Source: CAZTHM01 sp041946825
GTDB taxonomy: Bacteria; Acidobacteriota; Terriglobia; UBA7540
Length of the DNA: 64,000 nt
NCBI GenBank assembly: GCA_041946825.1
Contig: JBHGBD010000010.1
Span: 62,001-126,000 of the forward strand
Direction of reading: 5' to 3'
Shown here piece by piece: positions 32,680 through 41,151 of the stretch. The first letter of the stretch is position 1, and every line of letters begins with the position of its first letter. Under the pieces are notes generated by a model. It saw only the letters and a list, made by a program, of their open reading frames with translations, ran no database searches and was not told where the DNA came from. A program made the translations under genes and the position numbers.

Positions 32680-35232
32680 CTACCGTTGGCGGTGGGCAGG
32701 GCGTTGGATGCCCAACTTCCGTATTCGATGGCGGAGGGTGTTGGGATGAAGATTCAGGATTCTTGCCGCTCCTTTTGGCCCTTCAACCACGCCACCGGTT
32801 TGCTGAAGCGCAGCGAGGATGTGCGTGCGCTCAACCTCCTCCAGGGTAGAGAGGCGTGAGGAGTCAAGGAGGGCGGGCGGCGGATCCCCATCGAGAGTTT
32901 CAGTTTCTTGCGCACCTCTCGCCTGTGGAGCTCTTAGTATCAGATCCTGATCAAGAAGAAGTACAGGGCCAGGCGATAGGATGACCGCTCTTTCGATCAC
33001 GTTCTGCAACTCGCGGACGTTCCCCGGCCAGGGGTAGTTGACCAGCCTGTCCATCGTCTCCTGAGAAACGGTATCGATCTTCTTCCCGAACTTCTTCGAT
33101 GATCGGGCCAGATAGAACGCCACAAGCTGGGGGATGTCGGAGCGACGATCCCGCAAAGGCGGGACGGTCAATGGGAATACGTTCAACCGATAAAACAAGT
33201 CCGAGCGGAATCTGCCTTCCTGGACCTCCTCCTCCAGCTTCCGGTTTGTGGCAGCGATGACCCGGACATTGACTCGAAGTGAGCGGCTGCTTCCGACGGG
33301 CTCAAACTCGTGCTCCTGTAGCACGCGCAAGAGCTTGGCTTGAATTTCTGGAGGCAGTTCTCCAATCTCGTCGAGGAAGACCGTGCCTCCGTCGGCAAGC
33401 TCAAAGCGTCCCGTGCGCCTCTCAAACGCACCCGTGAACGCCCCTTTCATATGGCCGAAGAGCTCGCTTTCCACCAATCCCGCCGGGATGGCGCTGCAGT
33501 CCACCCGGAGCAGCGGATGATCCTTGCGGGCGCTGCGGCTGTGGATGGCGCGGGCGATCAATTCCTTGCCAGTTCCGGTTTCACCGTAAATAAGAACCGT
33601 GGAATCCGTCGGCGCTACCTGCTCGACGCTTCGCAGCACTTCGAGCAACAGGGGGCTGTTACCCACGATTTCCTCGAAGTTGTGTTCGGTGCGGATTTCT
33701 TCCTGGAGGTAGATGTTTTCGCCTTCCAATCTCGACTTCAGTGTCGCGATTTCTTCGTAGGCTTTCATGTTTTCCAAAGCCAGTGCGACCTGGTTCGCGA
33801 CGTCCTGGAGAAAACTCGCTGCGGCCTCGGAGTATTGATTCGGAACACGGCTGGCCACGTTGAGAGTCCCAATGCTTTTCCCGTGGGCGATCAAGGGAAC
33901 TACGCAGTGCGAACGCATGCCAATCCGCGCGAGGCGCTGCTCATTGGCAAACACTTGCTCCTTTTCAAGGTCCCCTCGTACATGGGGTCGCCTTTCACGG
34001 AACACCAGCCCCACACTGCTATCCCGGGGGTCAATCTCGAGGCCGGGTTGGAAGTAGTCGAAGGCTGTCCCGCCCACGATCGCCACAAATCGGAAGACAT
34101 CTTTCTCCGGTACGTAGAGCGTCAGCGCGGCACGATCGAACGGGACAACGCGGCGCAGCGCTTCGCCTATCCAGTGCAAGAGGGCTTCCTGCGAGAGGTG
34201 CGTGATGATGGCGTTGTTGATCTCGAGCAAAGTCCGAAGGTGATCGGCCGTCCGGGCGACCTCACGGTTGAGGGCGCCGATCTTCTCATAGGCCTTCATG
34301 TTGCCGATGGCCAATGCGATCTGGTTGGTCACTTCTTGCAGGAAGGACACATCCGGTTCGGAGTATTGGCCAGTAATATCACTCACCACACAGAGAATGC
34401 CACTGGGTTTCTCCCGGACGATCAGAGGGAGCCCGCACAACGATCGGATCCCCTTCTCCAGGAGGAGGCGTTCCGTGGGGTATTGCCACTCGGCCTCCAG
34501 GTCTTTGCGCAGGAGCGGACGACAATGATCAAAAACCCATCTTGAAACGCTCTTTGAACCAACTTCGTACCCGACGGTGAAATTCTCGCCACGAAAGGGT
34601 CCCTCCACCGCAGTCAGCCGCAGGCCGTCGGTAGCCGGGTCATGGAGGATCAGTGCGACTCCGCGAAAGGGGACGACCCGCTTTAGGGCCTCACAGATTG
34701 CATGGAAGAGTTCGTCCTGGTTGAGTTTTGTGATGATGGCGTTGTTGATCTCGAGCAGCGTCCGCCGGCGCTCCTCGCTATTCTGTAGCGCCTGTTCCGC
34801 TCGTCTGCGTTCCGTGATGTCCTCACAAACCGCCATGCAGAACAAGGGCTTGCCTTCCGAGTCCGGAACCAGGGAGGCATTCACCCTGACCCAGACCAAT
34901 CCTCCTCCCTTGCGGAGATAAGGCTTCTCGAACTGGTACTGCCCGATATCTCCCGCCCACAGCTCCGTGGAAAGCGAACTGTTGGAGGCACGAAATTCCT
35001 CCGGAGTAACATCGAAGAAGGTGAGCCTCCGGAGATCTTCCCTCGTGTAACCAAGCATCCTCTCGTAAGCGGGATTCACATCAAGGAATCGGCCGTCCTT
35101 AGCGGTCATGGCAACGCCCATCGCCGATTTCTCGAACACGGCGCGCCATTGCTCCACAGTCCGAAAAGGCCCGCTCGAGGGTTCTACGGAGCGCTCCGTT
35201 GGGTGCGACTTCGATAGAGCGTTGCTATCCAA
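32680..35232 (-). CDS. Sigma-54-dependent activator with PAS and two GAF domains
   Basis: An 850-residue protein starting at a TTG at 35232 with a clear GAGGAG 8 bases upstream. Domain order: PAS (about 25-145, MGVAMTAKDGRFLDVNPAYE), GAF1 (about 160-320), GAF2 (about 335-500), AAA+ (about 520-760) and a Fis-type HTH at the end (AARILNLHPNTLRHRIRKLG). Walker A is GETGTGKE, the sigma-54 contact loop is GAFTGA and Walker B is VFLDEIGE, all intact, so it should activate sigma-54 promoters. The two GAF modules are close duplicates (LEINNAIITKLNQDELFHAI and LEINNAIITHLSQEALLHWI). There is no receiver domain, so control is by ligand binding at PAS and GAF. Confidence 0.9.
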   Translation of the reverse strand: MDSNALSKSHPTERSVEPSSGPFRTVEQWRAVFEKSAMGVAMTAKDGRFLDVNPAYERMLGYTREDLRRLTFFDVTPEEFRASNSSLSTELWAGDIGQYQFEKPYLRKGGGLVWVRVNASLVPDSEGKPLFCMAVCEDITERRRAEQALQNSEERRRTLLEINNAIITKLNQDELFHAICEALKRVVPFRGVALILHDPATDGLRLTAVEGPFRGENFTVGYEVGSKSVSRWVFDHCRPLLRKDLEAEWQYPTERLLLEKGIRSLCGLPLIVREKPSGILCVVSDITGQYSEPDVSFLQEVTNQIALAIGNMKAYEKIGALNREVARTADHLRTLLEINNAIITHLSQEALLHWIGEALRRVVPFDRAALTLYVPEKDVFRFVAIVGGTAFDYFQPGLEIDPRDSSVGLVFRERRPHVRGDLEKEQVFANEQRLARIGMRSHCVVPLIAHGKSIGTLNVASRVPNQYSEAAASFLQDVANQVALALENMKAYEEIATLKSRLEGENIYLQEEIRTEHNFEEIVGNSPLLLEVLRSVEQVAPTDSTVLIYGETGTGKELIARAIHSRSARKDHPLLRVDCSAIPAGLVESELFGHMKGAFTGAFERRTGRFELADGGTVFLDEIGELPPEIQAKLLRVLQEHEFEPVGSSRSLRVNVRVIAATNRKLEEEVQEGRFRSDLFYRLNVFPLTVPPLRDRRSDIPQLVAFYLARSSKKFGKKIDTVSQETMDRLVNYPWPGNVRELQNVIERAVILSPGPVLLLDQDLILRAPQARGAQETETLDGDPPPALLDSSRLSTLEEVERTHILAALQQTGGVVEGPKGAARILNLHPNTLRHRIRKLGIQRPAHRQR

Positions 35233-35515
35233 GAAGATAACTCCTCGGAAACGTGTTTTAGCAGCTTGTCCGCGTCCTGGTTCTAAGCCCTTCTACCCAA
35301 AGAGTATACCTCAATTCGAACCCGACAGTATGGCTTCCTGCGTGTTCCAAATTAAGCGAATCAGCGGCTTCCTTGGGAGCGTCCAACCTGGGATGCTGCT
35401 TCCAATCAAGGCATCTTCCAGGGTTTGGGAATATTTGCTCCCAGAATTGGTATTACGGGGGTGGAGGGCCCCGACGAACAGGGCCCGAACGTAACCATCG
35501 AATGGCAGGGTCGAC

Positions 35516-36193
35516 GTGAAGCGATTAGAAATAAGGCCAAAACACCCCGTGGCAATCCGCTGGTGCCATTGGATCAACTTCCCCTTGCTGGCGCTGATGG
35601 TTTGGAGCGGGCTCTGGATCTATTGGGCGAACGACGTCTACCGCCTCGGGGTCGGGTCCTTCACACTCTTCAGGTTCTTCCCAGAGGGTTTCTACCGCAC
35701 CTTCGGAGTGAGTCATGAACTCGCCAAGGGGATGGCCTGGCACTTCTTCTTCATGTGGTTCTTTGCCCTGAATGGAATCACCTATGTTGTTTACACGGCG
35801 GTCTCAGGGGAATGGCGGCACTTGGTTCCGACGCGAGATTCATTTCGCGAAGCCATTCTCGTTACACTCCGCGACCTGCATTTGTGGAAAGGGGAACTCC
35901 CCGAGGGAAAATTCAATGGCGCGCAGCAATTGGCGTACACAAGCGTCATCCTGATGGGCTTCGGATCAATCGTGACGGGGCTCGCCATCTACAAGCCCGC
36001 CCAGTTCGGATGGCTGACTAACTTGCTGGGGGGGTACGAGGCGGCGCGGTTCGTGCACTTCTGGCTGGCCATGGGTTACGTGCTCTTTTTCGTGATCCAC
36101 ATCGTGCAGGTCATCCGCGCCGGATGGAACAATTTCCGCGCCATGGTGAGTGGCTACGAGCTGCGCTCTGTCGAGGAGGGCGCGCATGAGTGA
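35516..36193 (+). CDS. Cytochrome b561-family membrane protein
   Basis: A 225-residue protein from a GTG at 35516. Four to five membrane helices (AIRWCHWINFPLLALMVWSG, HFFFMWFFALNGITYVVYTA, YTSVILMGFGSIVTGLAIYK, VHFWLAMGYVLFFVIHIVQV) carry His at HWINF, HELAKGMAWH, FVHFW and FVIHIVQ, suitable as ligands for two b hemes. It resembles thiosulfate-reductase/hydrogenase-type cytochrome b subunits. Its stop overlaps the ATG of the molybdoprotein gene by 8 bases, so the two form one unit in which this protein would pass electrons from quinol to the exported molybdoenzyme. Confidence 0.8.
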   Translation: MKRLEIRPKHPVAIRWCHWINFPLLALMVWSGLWIYWANDVYRLGVGSFTLFRFFPEGFYRTFGVSHELAKGMAWHFFFMWFFALNGITYVVYTAVSGEWRHLVPTRDSFREAILVTLRDLHLWKGELPEGKFNGAQQLAYTSVILMGFGSIVTGLAIYKPAQFGWLTNLLGGYEAARFVHFWLAMGYVLFFVIHIVQVIRAGWNNFRAMVSGYELRSVEEGAHE

Positions 36194-37097
36194 ACTGAAA
36201 GCACAAACGGAAGACATCGGCTCTGCCGCCGACCCGCAGGAAGAAGTAGGGCTCGATGCCAACGCGGGGGCATCACTGACTCCAGACGCCACGACGCCCG
36301 ATGAAGCTGCCCTGGAGGCTCAGAACGCGCAAGTTCGGAGCCGGATGCGCCATCAAACACGACGGAGTTTTCTAAGCCTGGGAGCTGGCTTGGCGGCCGG
36401 CTTGGGGGGCCTGGCGTGGCTGACGACGCGCCGCGAGATCGATGGCATCCCCTGGCCATTCCGAAAGGCCCTGGAAGTAAACGAGCAGCTCTGGCGCGAT
36501 TATTTCAGCCCGAGACGCCTTTCCCCGGAGTTCCCGCAAGCCCCAATCAGCGCCGAGCGGGTGAACGGCGACATCGGCCTGGATGATGATGTTGACGGTG
36601 CCACTTGGAAGCTCGAAGTTCATGGCCTCGCGTCTCAAGACTCTCCCCTGCAACTGGGTCTCGAGGCGATCAAGAAGCTGCCGCGCGTCCAGATGACTAC
36701 CGAATTCAAGTGTATCGAAGGGTGGAGCACCGTCGTCCAATGGGCTGGGGCGCGTTTCATTGACTTCATGAAGGCCTATCCGCCTCAAACGATGAGCGGC
36801 GATCGATTCAACCTCGATAGTCCGGAAGACCTGCCGCCCTACGTCAGCATGGCGACGCCCGACGAAGCCTACTACGTGGGTCTCGACATGGAGAGCATGA
36901 CGCATCCGCAGACCCTCCTCTGCTACGAAATGAACGGAGCGCCGCTCACCGAAGAGCACGGGGCGCCGCTGCGGCTGGTCATTCCGGTGAAGTATGGGGT
37001 CAAGAACATCAAGCGGATCGGGACAATTCGATATTCCACGCTTCGGCCCGCCGACTACTGGGGCGAGCGCGGTTACGACTGGTACTTGGGGCTCTGA
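36186..37097 (+). CDS. Tat-exported sulfite-oxidase-fold molybdopterin oxidoreductase
   Basis: A 303-residue protein from the ATG at 36186. A twin-arginine motif (TRRSFLSLG) sits about 60 residues in, before a hydrophobic stretch (AGLAAGLGGLAWL), so the long acidic N-terminus is a cytosolic leader. The molybdopterin domain has TTEFKCIEGWSTVVQWAGAR, whose Cys is the Mo ligand of the sulfite oxidase/MsrP family, and LCYEMNGAPLTEEHGAPLRL, VIPVKYGVKNIKRIGTI. MsrP repairs oxidised methionine in the periplasm with a heme-b partner. The neighbouring cytochrome b gene fits the same design, although the substrate here is not certain. Confidence 0.85.
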   Translation: MSELKAQTEDIGSAADPQEEVGLDANAGASLTPDATTPDEAALEAQNAQVRSRMRHQTRRSFLSLGAGLAAGLGGLAWLTTRREIDGIPWPFRKALEVNEQLWRDYFSPRRLSPEFPQAPISAERVNGDIGLDDDVDGATWKLEVHGLASQDSPLQLGLEAIKKLPRVQMTTEFKCIEGWSTVVQWAGARFIDFMKAYPPQTMSGDRFNLDSPEDLPPYVSMATPDEAYYVGLDMESMTHPQTLLCYEMNGAPLTEEHGAPLRLVIPVKYGVKNIKRIGTIRYSTLRPADYWGERGYDWYLGL

Positions 37098-37132
37098 CTG
37101 TTGAAATCCAAAACTCAAAAGGAGAAGTGACG

Positions 37133-37396
37133 ATGAAGAAACAAATTGCAGTGGCGGTATTGACCGTGGGCATGTGTCTGGGGCTTGCCAACCGGGCGAC
37201 GACGGTTGCCCTGGCGCAGCCCCAGGATGACAAGATGCAAAGCGACGACAAGATGAAAGACGACAAGATGCAGGGCGACAAGATGGCCGGCGACAAGATG
37301 GCCAAGAAGAGCAAGAAGCACAAGAAGGATAAGATGGCCGGGGACAAAATGAAAGACGACAAGATGAAGGACGACAAGATGGGAGACATGAAGTAA
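37133..37396 (+). CDS. Pentapeptide MXKDX-repeat protein
   Basis: An 87-residue exported protein (signal MKKQIAVAVLTVGMCLGLAN) from the ATG at 37133 after AAGGAG. The mature part is almost entirely repeats of Asp-Lys-Met with acidic or basic neighbours (DDKMQSDDKMKDDKMQGDKM), a close fit to the MXKDX pentapeptide family, with a short Lys-rich insert (AKKSKKHKKDK). The function of this family is unknown. The Met-rich, charged repeats could bind metal or act as a sacrificial oxidant target, which would suit the methionine-repair neighbours. It lies between the molybdoprotein and the sigma factor genes with short gaps. Confidence 0.75.
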   Translation: MKKQIAVAVLTVGMCLGLANRATTVALAQPQDDKMQSDDKMKDDKMQGDKMAGDKMAKKSKKHKKDKMAGDKMKDDKMKDDKMGDMK

Positions 37397-37474
37397 GCAC
37401 CCTGCTCCGCGAGTGGAGAGACGGAGTCGACACCCCGTCTCTCCGGCTCCGAGGGTGCGGTTCCGGAGAGATTC

Positions 37475-38038
37475 TTGTTCTTTCGCCGCCAGCCTCCCGT
37501 GGAGGATTTCGAGGCCGCAACGATGCCGCATTTGGCTGACTTGTACCGGTCCGCCTCATTTCTGGTGCAAAACTCGTCGGATGCGGAGGATCTTGTGCAA
37601 GAGGTTTACCTGGAAGCCTGGAAGTCATTTCACCGCTTCGAAGCCGGAACGAATTGCCGAGCGTGGCTTTTCAAGATCATGTTTCATCGCCTTCACCATT
37701 TCCGACGACGACTGGTCAAGACTTCGAGGGTGGAACCGCTCGCGAATCCGGGGGACGAGGACAAGTTCATCGCCGACACGCCAGTCCCCCAGGAGATCCA
37801 GGATGAAGACATTCTGCAGGCGCTGTCCAGGCTTCCGCTGGAGTTCCGCGAGGTTGTTTTGATGGCGGACGTCGAGGAGTTCTCCTACAAGGAAGTGGCG
37901 GAGACCCTCAAAATACCGCTGGGCACGGTCATGTCGAGGTTGAGCCGAGGCAGGAAGCTGTTGCGAGAGGGCTTGGGGAAGGTGGCGAGAGAATACGGCC
38001 TCCTGCCGAGCAGCGAACCAGAAAGCGAGTCGGCGTGA
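37475..38038 (+). CDS. ECF-family RNA polymerase sigma factor
   Basis: A 187-residue protein started at TTG 37475 after GGAGAG; an ATG 16 codons later would cut the family's N-terminal helix. Region 2 (MPHLADLYRSASFLVQNSSD, AEDLVQEVYLEAWKSFHRFE) and region 4 (LPLEFREVVLMADVEEFSYK, EVAETLKIPLGTVMSRLSRG) are complete. The stop overlaps the GTG of the zinc-finger anti-sigma gene (GTGA), the classic sigma/anti-sigma pair. By analogy with SigR/RpoE-like pairs it probably responds to redox or envelope stress and may transcribe this very cluster. No clear ECF promoter was identified by eye. Confidence 0.9.
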   Translation: MFFRRQPPVEDFEAATMPHLADLYRSASFLVQNSSDAEDLVQEVYLEAWKSFHRFEAGTNCRAWLFKIMFHRLHHFRRRLVKTSRVEPLANPGDEDKFIADTPVPQEIQDEDILQALSRLPLEFREVVLMADVEEFSYKEVAETLKIPLGTVMSRLSRGRKLLREGLGKVAREYGLLPSSEPESESA

Positions 38039-38973
38039 ACACGAACATCTTCCAATCCCGTGAGTGTGCGCGGATCCGCGAGCAACTGGACGCGTATCTG
38101 AGCAACGAACTCCTGGTGGAAACCACGGGGGAAGTGTTGAAGCACCTGGAAGGCTGCGTGGCCTGCTCGCGAGAGCTGGAGGCGCGAATGCGCGTCCGCG
38201 AGGCCCTGCGCAAAGCGGTTGCGAAGCAACTTCCCCCTGAGCACCTTGCCGTGTCAATTCGCGGGAGTCTCAGGAAAGCGTCCCGGCCATTCGTCTCCTT
38301 CTGGCAAGCCCCGAGTTGGACGTTGGCGCTGGCAGGGCTGGCCTTCATCGTAATCGTGGGCGCCGCAGGTCAGCAGTGGCTGAAGGTCCGGCACGGGAGG
38401 GAGGCGATTGCCAGAGTCCTCACCCTCGGAGTGACGGACCACCTTCAATGCGCCATACGGGAGCACAACTATCCCGAGGCCGCAAATCCGCCCGACTGGC
38501 TTCGCCAAAAACTCGGACCAAAGTATTCCGGGCTCTTGCCCGTTGTCGAGGCAAGGCTCGCGGGATTCCAGCTTCTCGAAGCGCACATCTGCGCCGTGTC
38601 CGGCAGCCCGCGGAAATACGTTCACTTCATTGCGCGCGGCCGGGGAACGATTCTTTCCGTGATCCTCACAAAACGGGAAGGGGAGAGCCTTCCCTCGGGC
38701 AGGATTCTGGTGGCCGGCACCTCCGGCGATGTCGATCTCTACAAGGCCCGGCTGGAGGGCATGAGCGTGGCGGGCTTTGAAAGCAAGGAGTACTTCGGGT
38801 TCGTGGTTTCCGATCTCGGCCAGGAAGAATTGGTTCGCCTGGCTGGCGGACTGGCTCCGCCGCTGCGAGACGCTCTGAACGCTGCGGCCGAGACCGCCGC
38901 ATTTCCGGCAACATTCGCCGTCTCGTTTCTCACCGACTATCCCGAATCGGTGGGACGGAATGGCTTGGAATAG
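38035..38973 (+). CDS. Zinc-finger (ZAS-type) anti-sigma factor
   Basis: A 312-residue protein from a GTG overlapping the sigma factor stop. The N-terminal zinc motif is Cys11...His37-x3-Cys41-x2-Cys44 (LKHLEGCVACSRELEARM), the ZAS signature that holds the sigma factor. One membrane helix follows at about 96-113 (WTLALAGLAFIVIVGAAGQQ). The 195-residue outer domain (YPEAANPPDWLRQKLGPKYS, VVEARLAGFQLLEAHICAVS, VHFIARGRGTILSVILT, MSVAGFESKEYFGFVVSDLG) is a beta domain shared by a set of ZAS anti-sigma factors, often described as sensing at the periplasm. The next gene starts 12 bases later. Confidence 0.85.
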   Translation: MNTNIFQSRECARIREQLDAYLSNELLVETTGEVLKHLEGCVACSRELEARMRVREALRKAVAKQLPPEHLAVSIRGSLRKASRPFVSFWQAPSWTLALAGLAFIVIVGAAGQQWLKVRHGREAIARVLTLGVTDHLQCAIREHNYPEAANPPDWLRQKLGPKYSGLLPVVEARLAGFQLLEAHICAVSGSPRKYVHFIARGRGTILSVILTKREGESLPSGRILVAGTSGDVDLYKARLEGMSVAGFESKEYFGFVVSDLGQEELVRLAGGLAPPLRDALNAAAETAAFPATFAVSFLTDYPESVGRNGLE

Positions 38974-38984
38974 TTGGAGGAAAA

Positions 38985-39455
38985 ATGAGTTCGCTTACCA
39001 GAATGATGACGCTGACGCTGGTCGCAGGATTAAGCGTTGCCGTGAACCTGTGGGGAGCGGAGAATTTGCGTTTGAATCCGCGGCTGGATTACTCCAGCGA
39101 CAGCCAGGACGGCCCGCTCATCACCGGCGATCGCCTCGAAGACGCCGCCGTCCGCGGCAAACCCAACTACATTTTCATATTCGGCGAGGGCTGATTCAAT
39201 TCCAAGCGGCAGGCTCGCCGCTCCGTCAGCCTCTACGAGAAGTACAAGGGCAGAGTGCAGTTTGTAATCATTGACCTGGACAGGCGCCACACCGCTGGGC
39301 AGCAGGAACTCGTCAGCAGGTATTATCGAGGTTACATTCCGCACGTGGTGGTCCTCGACGCCAAGGGCAACGCCGTCTACGATCGCGCTGGTGAAATCGG
39401 CGAGGAGGAGATTTCGCGCCTACTCGACGGGCTCTTGAACAATCCCCCGAAATGA
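38985..39455 (+). CDS. Thioredoxin-fold protein with in-frame TGA, probable selenoprotein
   Basis: From an ATG with GGAGG just upstream, one frame runs to 39455 (156 residues), interrupted only by TGA at 39192-39194 (residue 70). The N-terminus is a signal peptide (RMMTLTLVAGLSVAVNLWGA). Before the TGA, GKPNYIFIFGEG is the first thioredoxin strand. The TGA falls where the active-site Cys belongs (pattern U-F-N-S-K). After it come ARRSVSLYEKYKGRVQFVII, DLD, then GYIPHVVVLDAKGNAVYD with the cis-Pro loop, and a final helix EEEISRLLDGLL. Fold features on both sides are intact and nothing else is broken. A SECIS-like hairpin follows the TGA, so reading it as selenocysteine is favoured over a nonsense mutation. 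The second active-site position is Ser, so this is a one-Sec (UxxS) enzyme. It is exported and sits behind the sigma/anti-sigma pair. Confidence 0.75.
39192..39222 (+). promoter_or_regulatory. Candidate bacterial SECIS element
   Basis: Ten bases after the TGA (39192-39194) a perfect 6-base stem AGCGGC/GCCGCT (39205-39210 with 39217-39222) encloses the loop AGGCTC. The loop has G as its second base and begins 16 bases after the TGA. Both features match what is known of bacterial SECIS hairpins, which are read by SelB from within the coding region. Confidence 0.6.
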
Positions 39456-39577
39456 AAGCAATACCCGCTATCCTTCTGGCGCCAATCCTCGCCTTGCCTT
39501 CTCCGCAGAACGCACTCGCCCGCAATTTATCGCAGCATTCGGCCGGACAACCAGAAGCTCTGCCTCCTCGGGAATAA
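39452..39577 (+). CDS. Small exported peptide, possibly a truncated gene
   Basis: A 41-residue frame whose ATG overlaps the stop of the thioredoxin-like gene (ATGA). It begins with a good signal peptide (MKAIPAILLAPILALPSPQN, ending ALA) and stops soon afterwards. In another frame the region continues with a peptide containing KLCLLGNKNGPNWHYRNGAA and PNPAWPELSDPGGIWKPTP, which looks protein-like. A frameshift splitting a small secreted protein is therefore possible. Coupling to the upstream gene supports real translation of the start. Confidence 0.35.
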   Translation: MKAIPAILLAPILALPSPQNALARNLSQHSAGQPEALPPRE

Positions 39578-39739
39578 AAACGGCCCCAACTGGCATTACA
39601 GGAACGGAGCGGCTCCAAATCCCGCTTGGCCTGAACTGTCCGACCCGGGCGGGATTTGGAAGCCGACTCCCAATCTCGAGAACGGTGGACTCCCGCGGCG
39701 ACATGGCGCGGGCCCGTTCGAACATGGAGGTCAATCGGA

Positions 39740-40876
39740 ATGTTTTCGGTCAGAGTCAAGCACAGGCTGTTTCGCTTTTTCCAGGCAACCACAGTTTTTG
39801 CAACGCTGACGTTCTTGCCACAATTCGCACTTGCTGCGGGCCGGGCCGGCAACGTCTACGTACCGACAAATCAGGCGTCCGGAAACTCTATCCTGGTCTT
39901 CCACCGCGACCCGGCTGGAGCCCTTACCTTCGTAACCAGCGTCGCGAGCGGGGGCAGTGGCGCGGGAACCGGGGCTGACCCCCTGGCCTCCCAGGGAGCG
40001 GTGGTGCTGAGCGTAGACAACCGCTTGCTTTTCGCGGTGAATGCAGGGAGTAATTCAATTTCGGTTTTCGCGGCGTCCGGCGACTCACTCACTCCGCTGG
40101 ATACCGTTTCTTCGGGGGGCACTTTTCCAATCAGTTTGACGGTCCGGGACAACCTCCTGTATGTCCTCAACGGGGGCGGCACCCCTAACATCTCGGGATT
40201 CACCATCGTGTCGCCAACCAACAGGTTAGTCCCGCTCCCAGGCTCAGTGCAGACTCTTCCGGGCGGCGTGGCGGCCGCGCCCGCGCAAGTCTCTTTCAGC
40301 GTGGATGGGAGTGTGTTGGTTGTCACCGAAAAGGGGACCGACCAGATTGACACCTTCACCCTCAACGACCATGGCGTCGCGCAGCCGGGTGTGGCTTTCC
40401 CATTTAGCGGCATCACGCCTTTCGGATTCGCGTTCCGTCCAGATAACGTCCTGGTGGTGTCGGATGCGGGCGGCGCCCCCGGGACTTCAGCCGTTTCCTC
40501 GTACACGGTCGACGACGAGGGGAACGTCGCCGTCGTAACCCCGGCGCTCGGCGATACGCAGACCGCCGCTTGCTGGCTGGTGCTGTCCCAGAGCGGGAGG
40601 TTCGCCTTCACCGCCAATGCCGGGAGCGCAACCATCTCCAGCTATTCCGTGCTGGAGGGTGGGGTCCTTGAATTGCTCGACATCACGGCAGCAACGACGG
40701 GCAACGGGAGTGCTCCCACCGACATGGCCCTGAGCAACAACGGGCAATTTCTGTACGTTCGCAACGGCGGCAACGGAACCATCGGCGCTTTCCACGTCGA
40801 AGCCGATGGCAGGTTGACCCCGATCGGCACGACGACGGGGCTACCGTCCGGCAGTCAAGGGATCGCCGCTCGTTAG
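39740..40876 (+). CDS. Secreted lactonase-type beta-propeller protein
   Basis: A 378-residue protein from the ATG at 39740 (GGAGG 9 bases upstream). A signal peptide (RFFQATTVFATLTFLPQFAL) is followed by seven-bladed propeller repeats of the 6-phosphogluconolactonase-like type (GNVYVPTNQASGNSILVFHR, RLLFAVNAGSNSISVFAASG, GRFAFTANAGSATISSYSVL, GQFLYVRNGGNGTIGAFHVE). In this fold the repeats often bind but do not catalyse. Exported members are common in Acidobacteriota. The sequence does not show which ligand. The gene may be the last of the redox cluster or an independent one. Confidence 0.8.
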   Translation: MFSVRVKHRLFRFFQATTVFATLTFLPQFALAAGRAGNVYVPTNQASGNSILVFHRDPAGALTFVTSVASGGSGAGTGADPLASQGAVVLSVDNRLLFAVNAGSNSISVFAASGDSLTPLDTVSSGGTFPISLTVRDNLLYVLNGGGTPNISGFTIVSPTNRLVPLPGSVQTLPGGVAAAPAQVSFSVDGSVLVVTEKGTDQIDTFTLNDHGVAQPGVAFPFSGITPFGFAFRPDNVLVVSDAGGAPGTSAVSSYTVDDEGNVAVVTPALGDTQTAACWLVLSQSGRFAFTANAGSATISSYSVLEGGVLELLDITAATTGNGSAPTDMALSNNGQFLYVRNGGNGTIGAFHVEADGRLTPIGTTTGLPSGSQGIAAR

Positions 40877-41151
40877 CCGCAGCCTGGTGGCGGGGAGCCA
40901 CAACTCTCGAGCTCCAATCGCGGAGTGGCTCCTCGCAATCTTTTTTGATCAGGTGGAAGATCGCGTCGTTCGAACGTGACGCGCAAGAGGTTGAGCGGTG
41001 GTCGACTTTCGGGCGGAAGAGAGACGAAGTTGCCCGACGTTTGTGGGCGCGGCAGTCTGGCTCTGCCGTGCATCCAATTAGGCGGGAGCTTTAGCTGAGG
41101 CGACGAATTCGAAGTGTCGCAGGGTGGGAAGATCGAAGTGCGGAGGTTTTC

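Noticed and set aside
37220..37390. Short tandem repeats that might suggest a CRISPR array
   Set aside because: The repeats are 12-15 bases, have no spacers and keep one reading frame. They encode the DKM repeat protein.
36372..37628. Minus-strand Ser/Arg/Cys-rich open frame
   Set aside because: It is antisense to the MXKDX repeats and the molybdoprotein. The repetitive look comes from the repeats on the other strand.
38985..39194. Reading the frame as a 69-residue protein ending at TGA, or as a plain pseudogene
   Set aside because: The same frame goes on for 87 codons with thioredoxin-fold features and no other damage, and a SECIS-like hairpin follows. The pseudogene view stays possible but is less likely.
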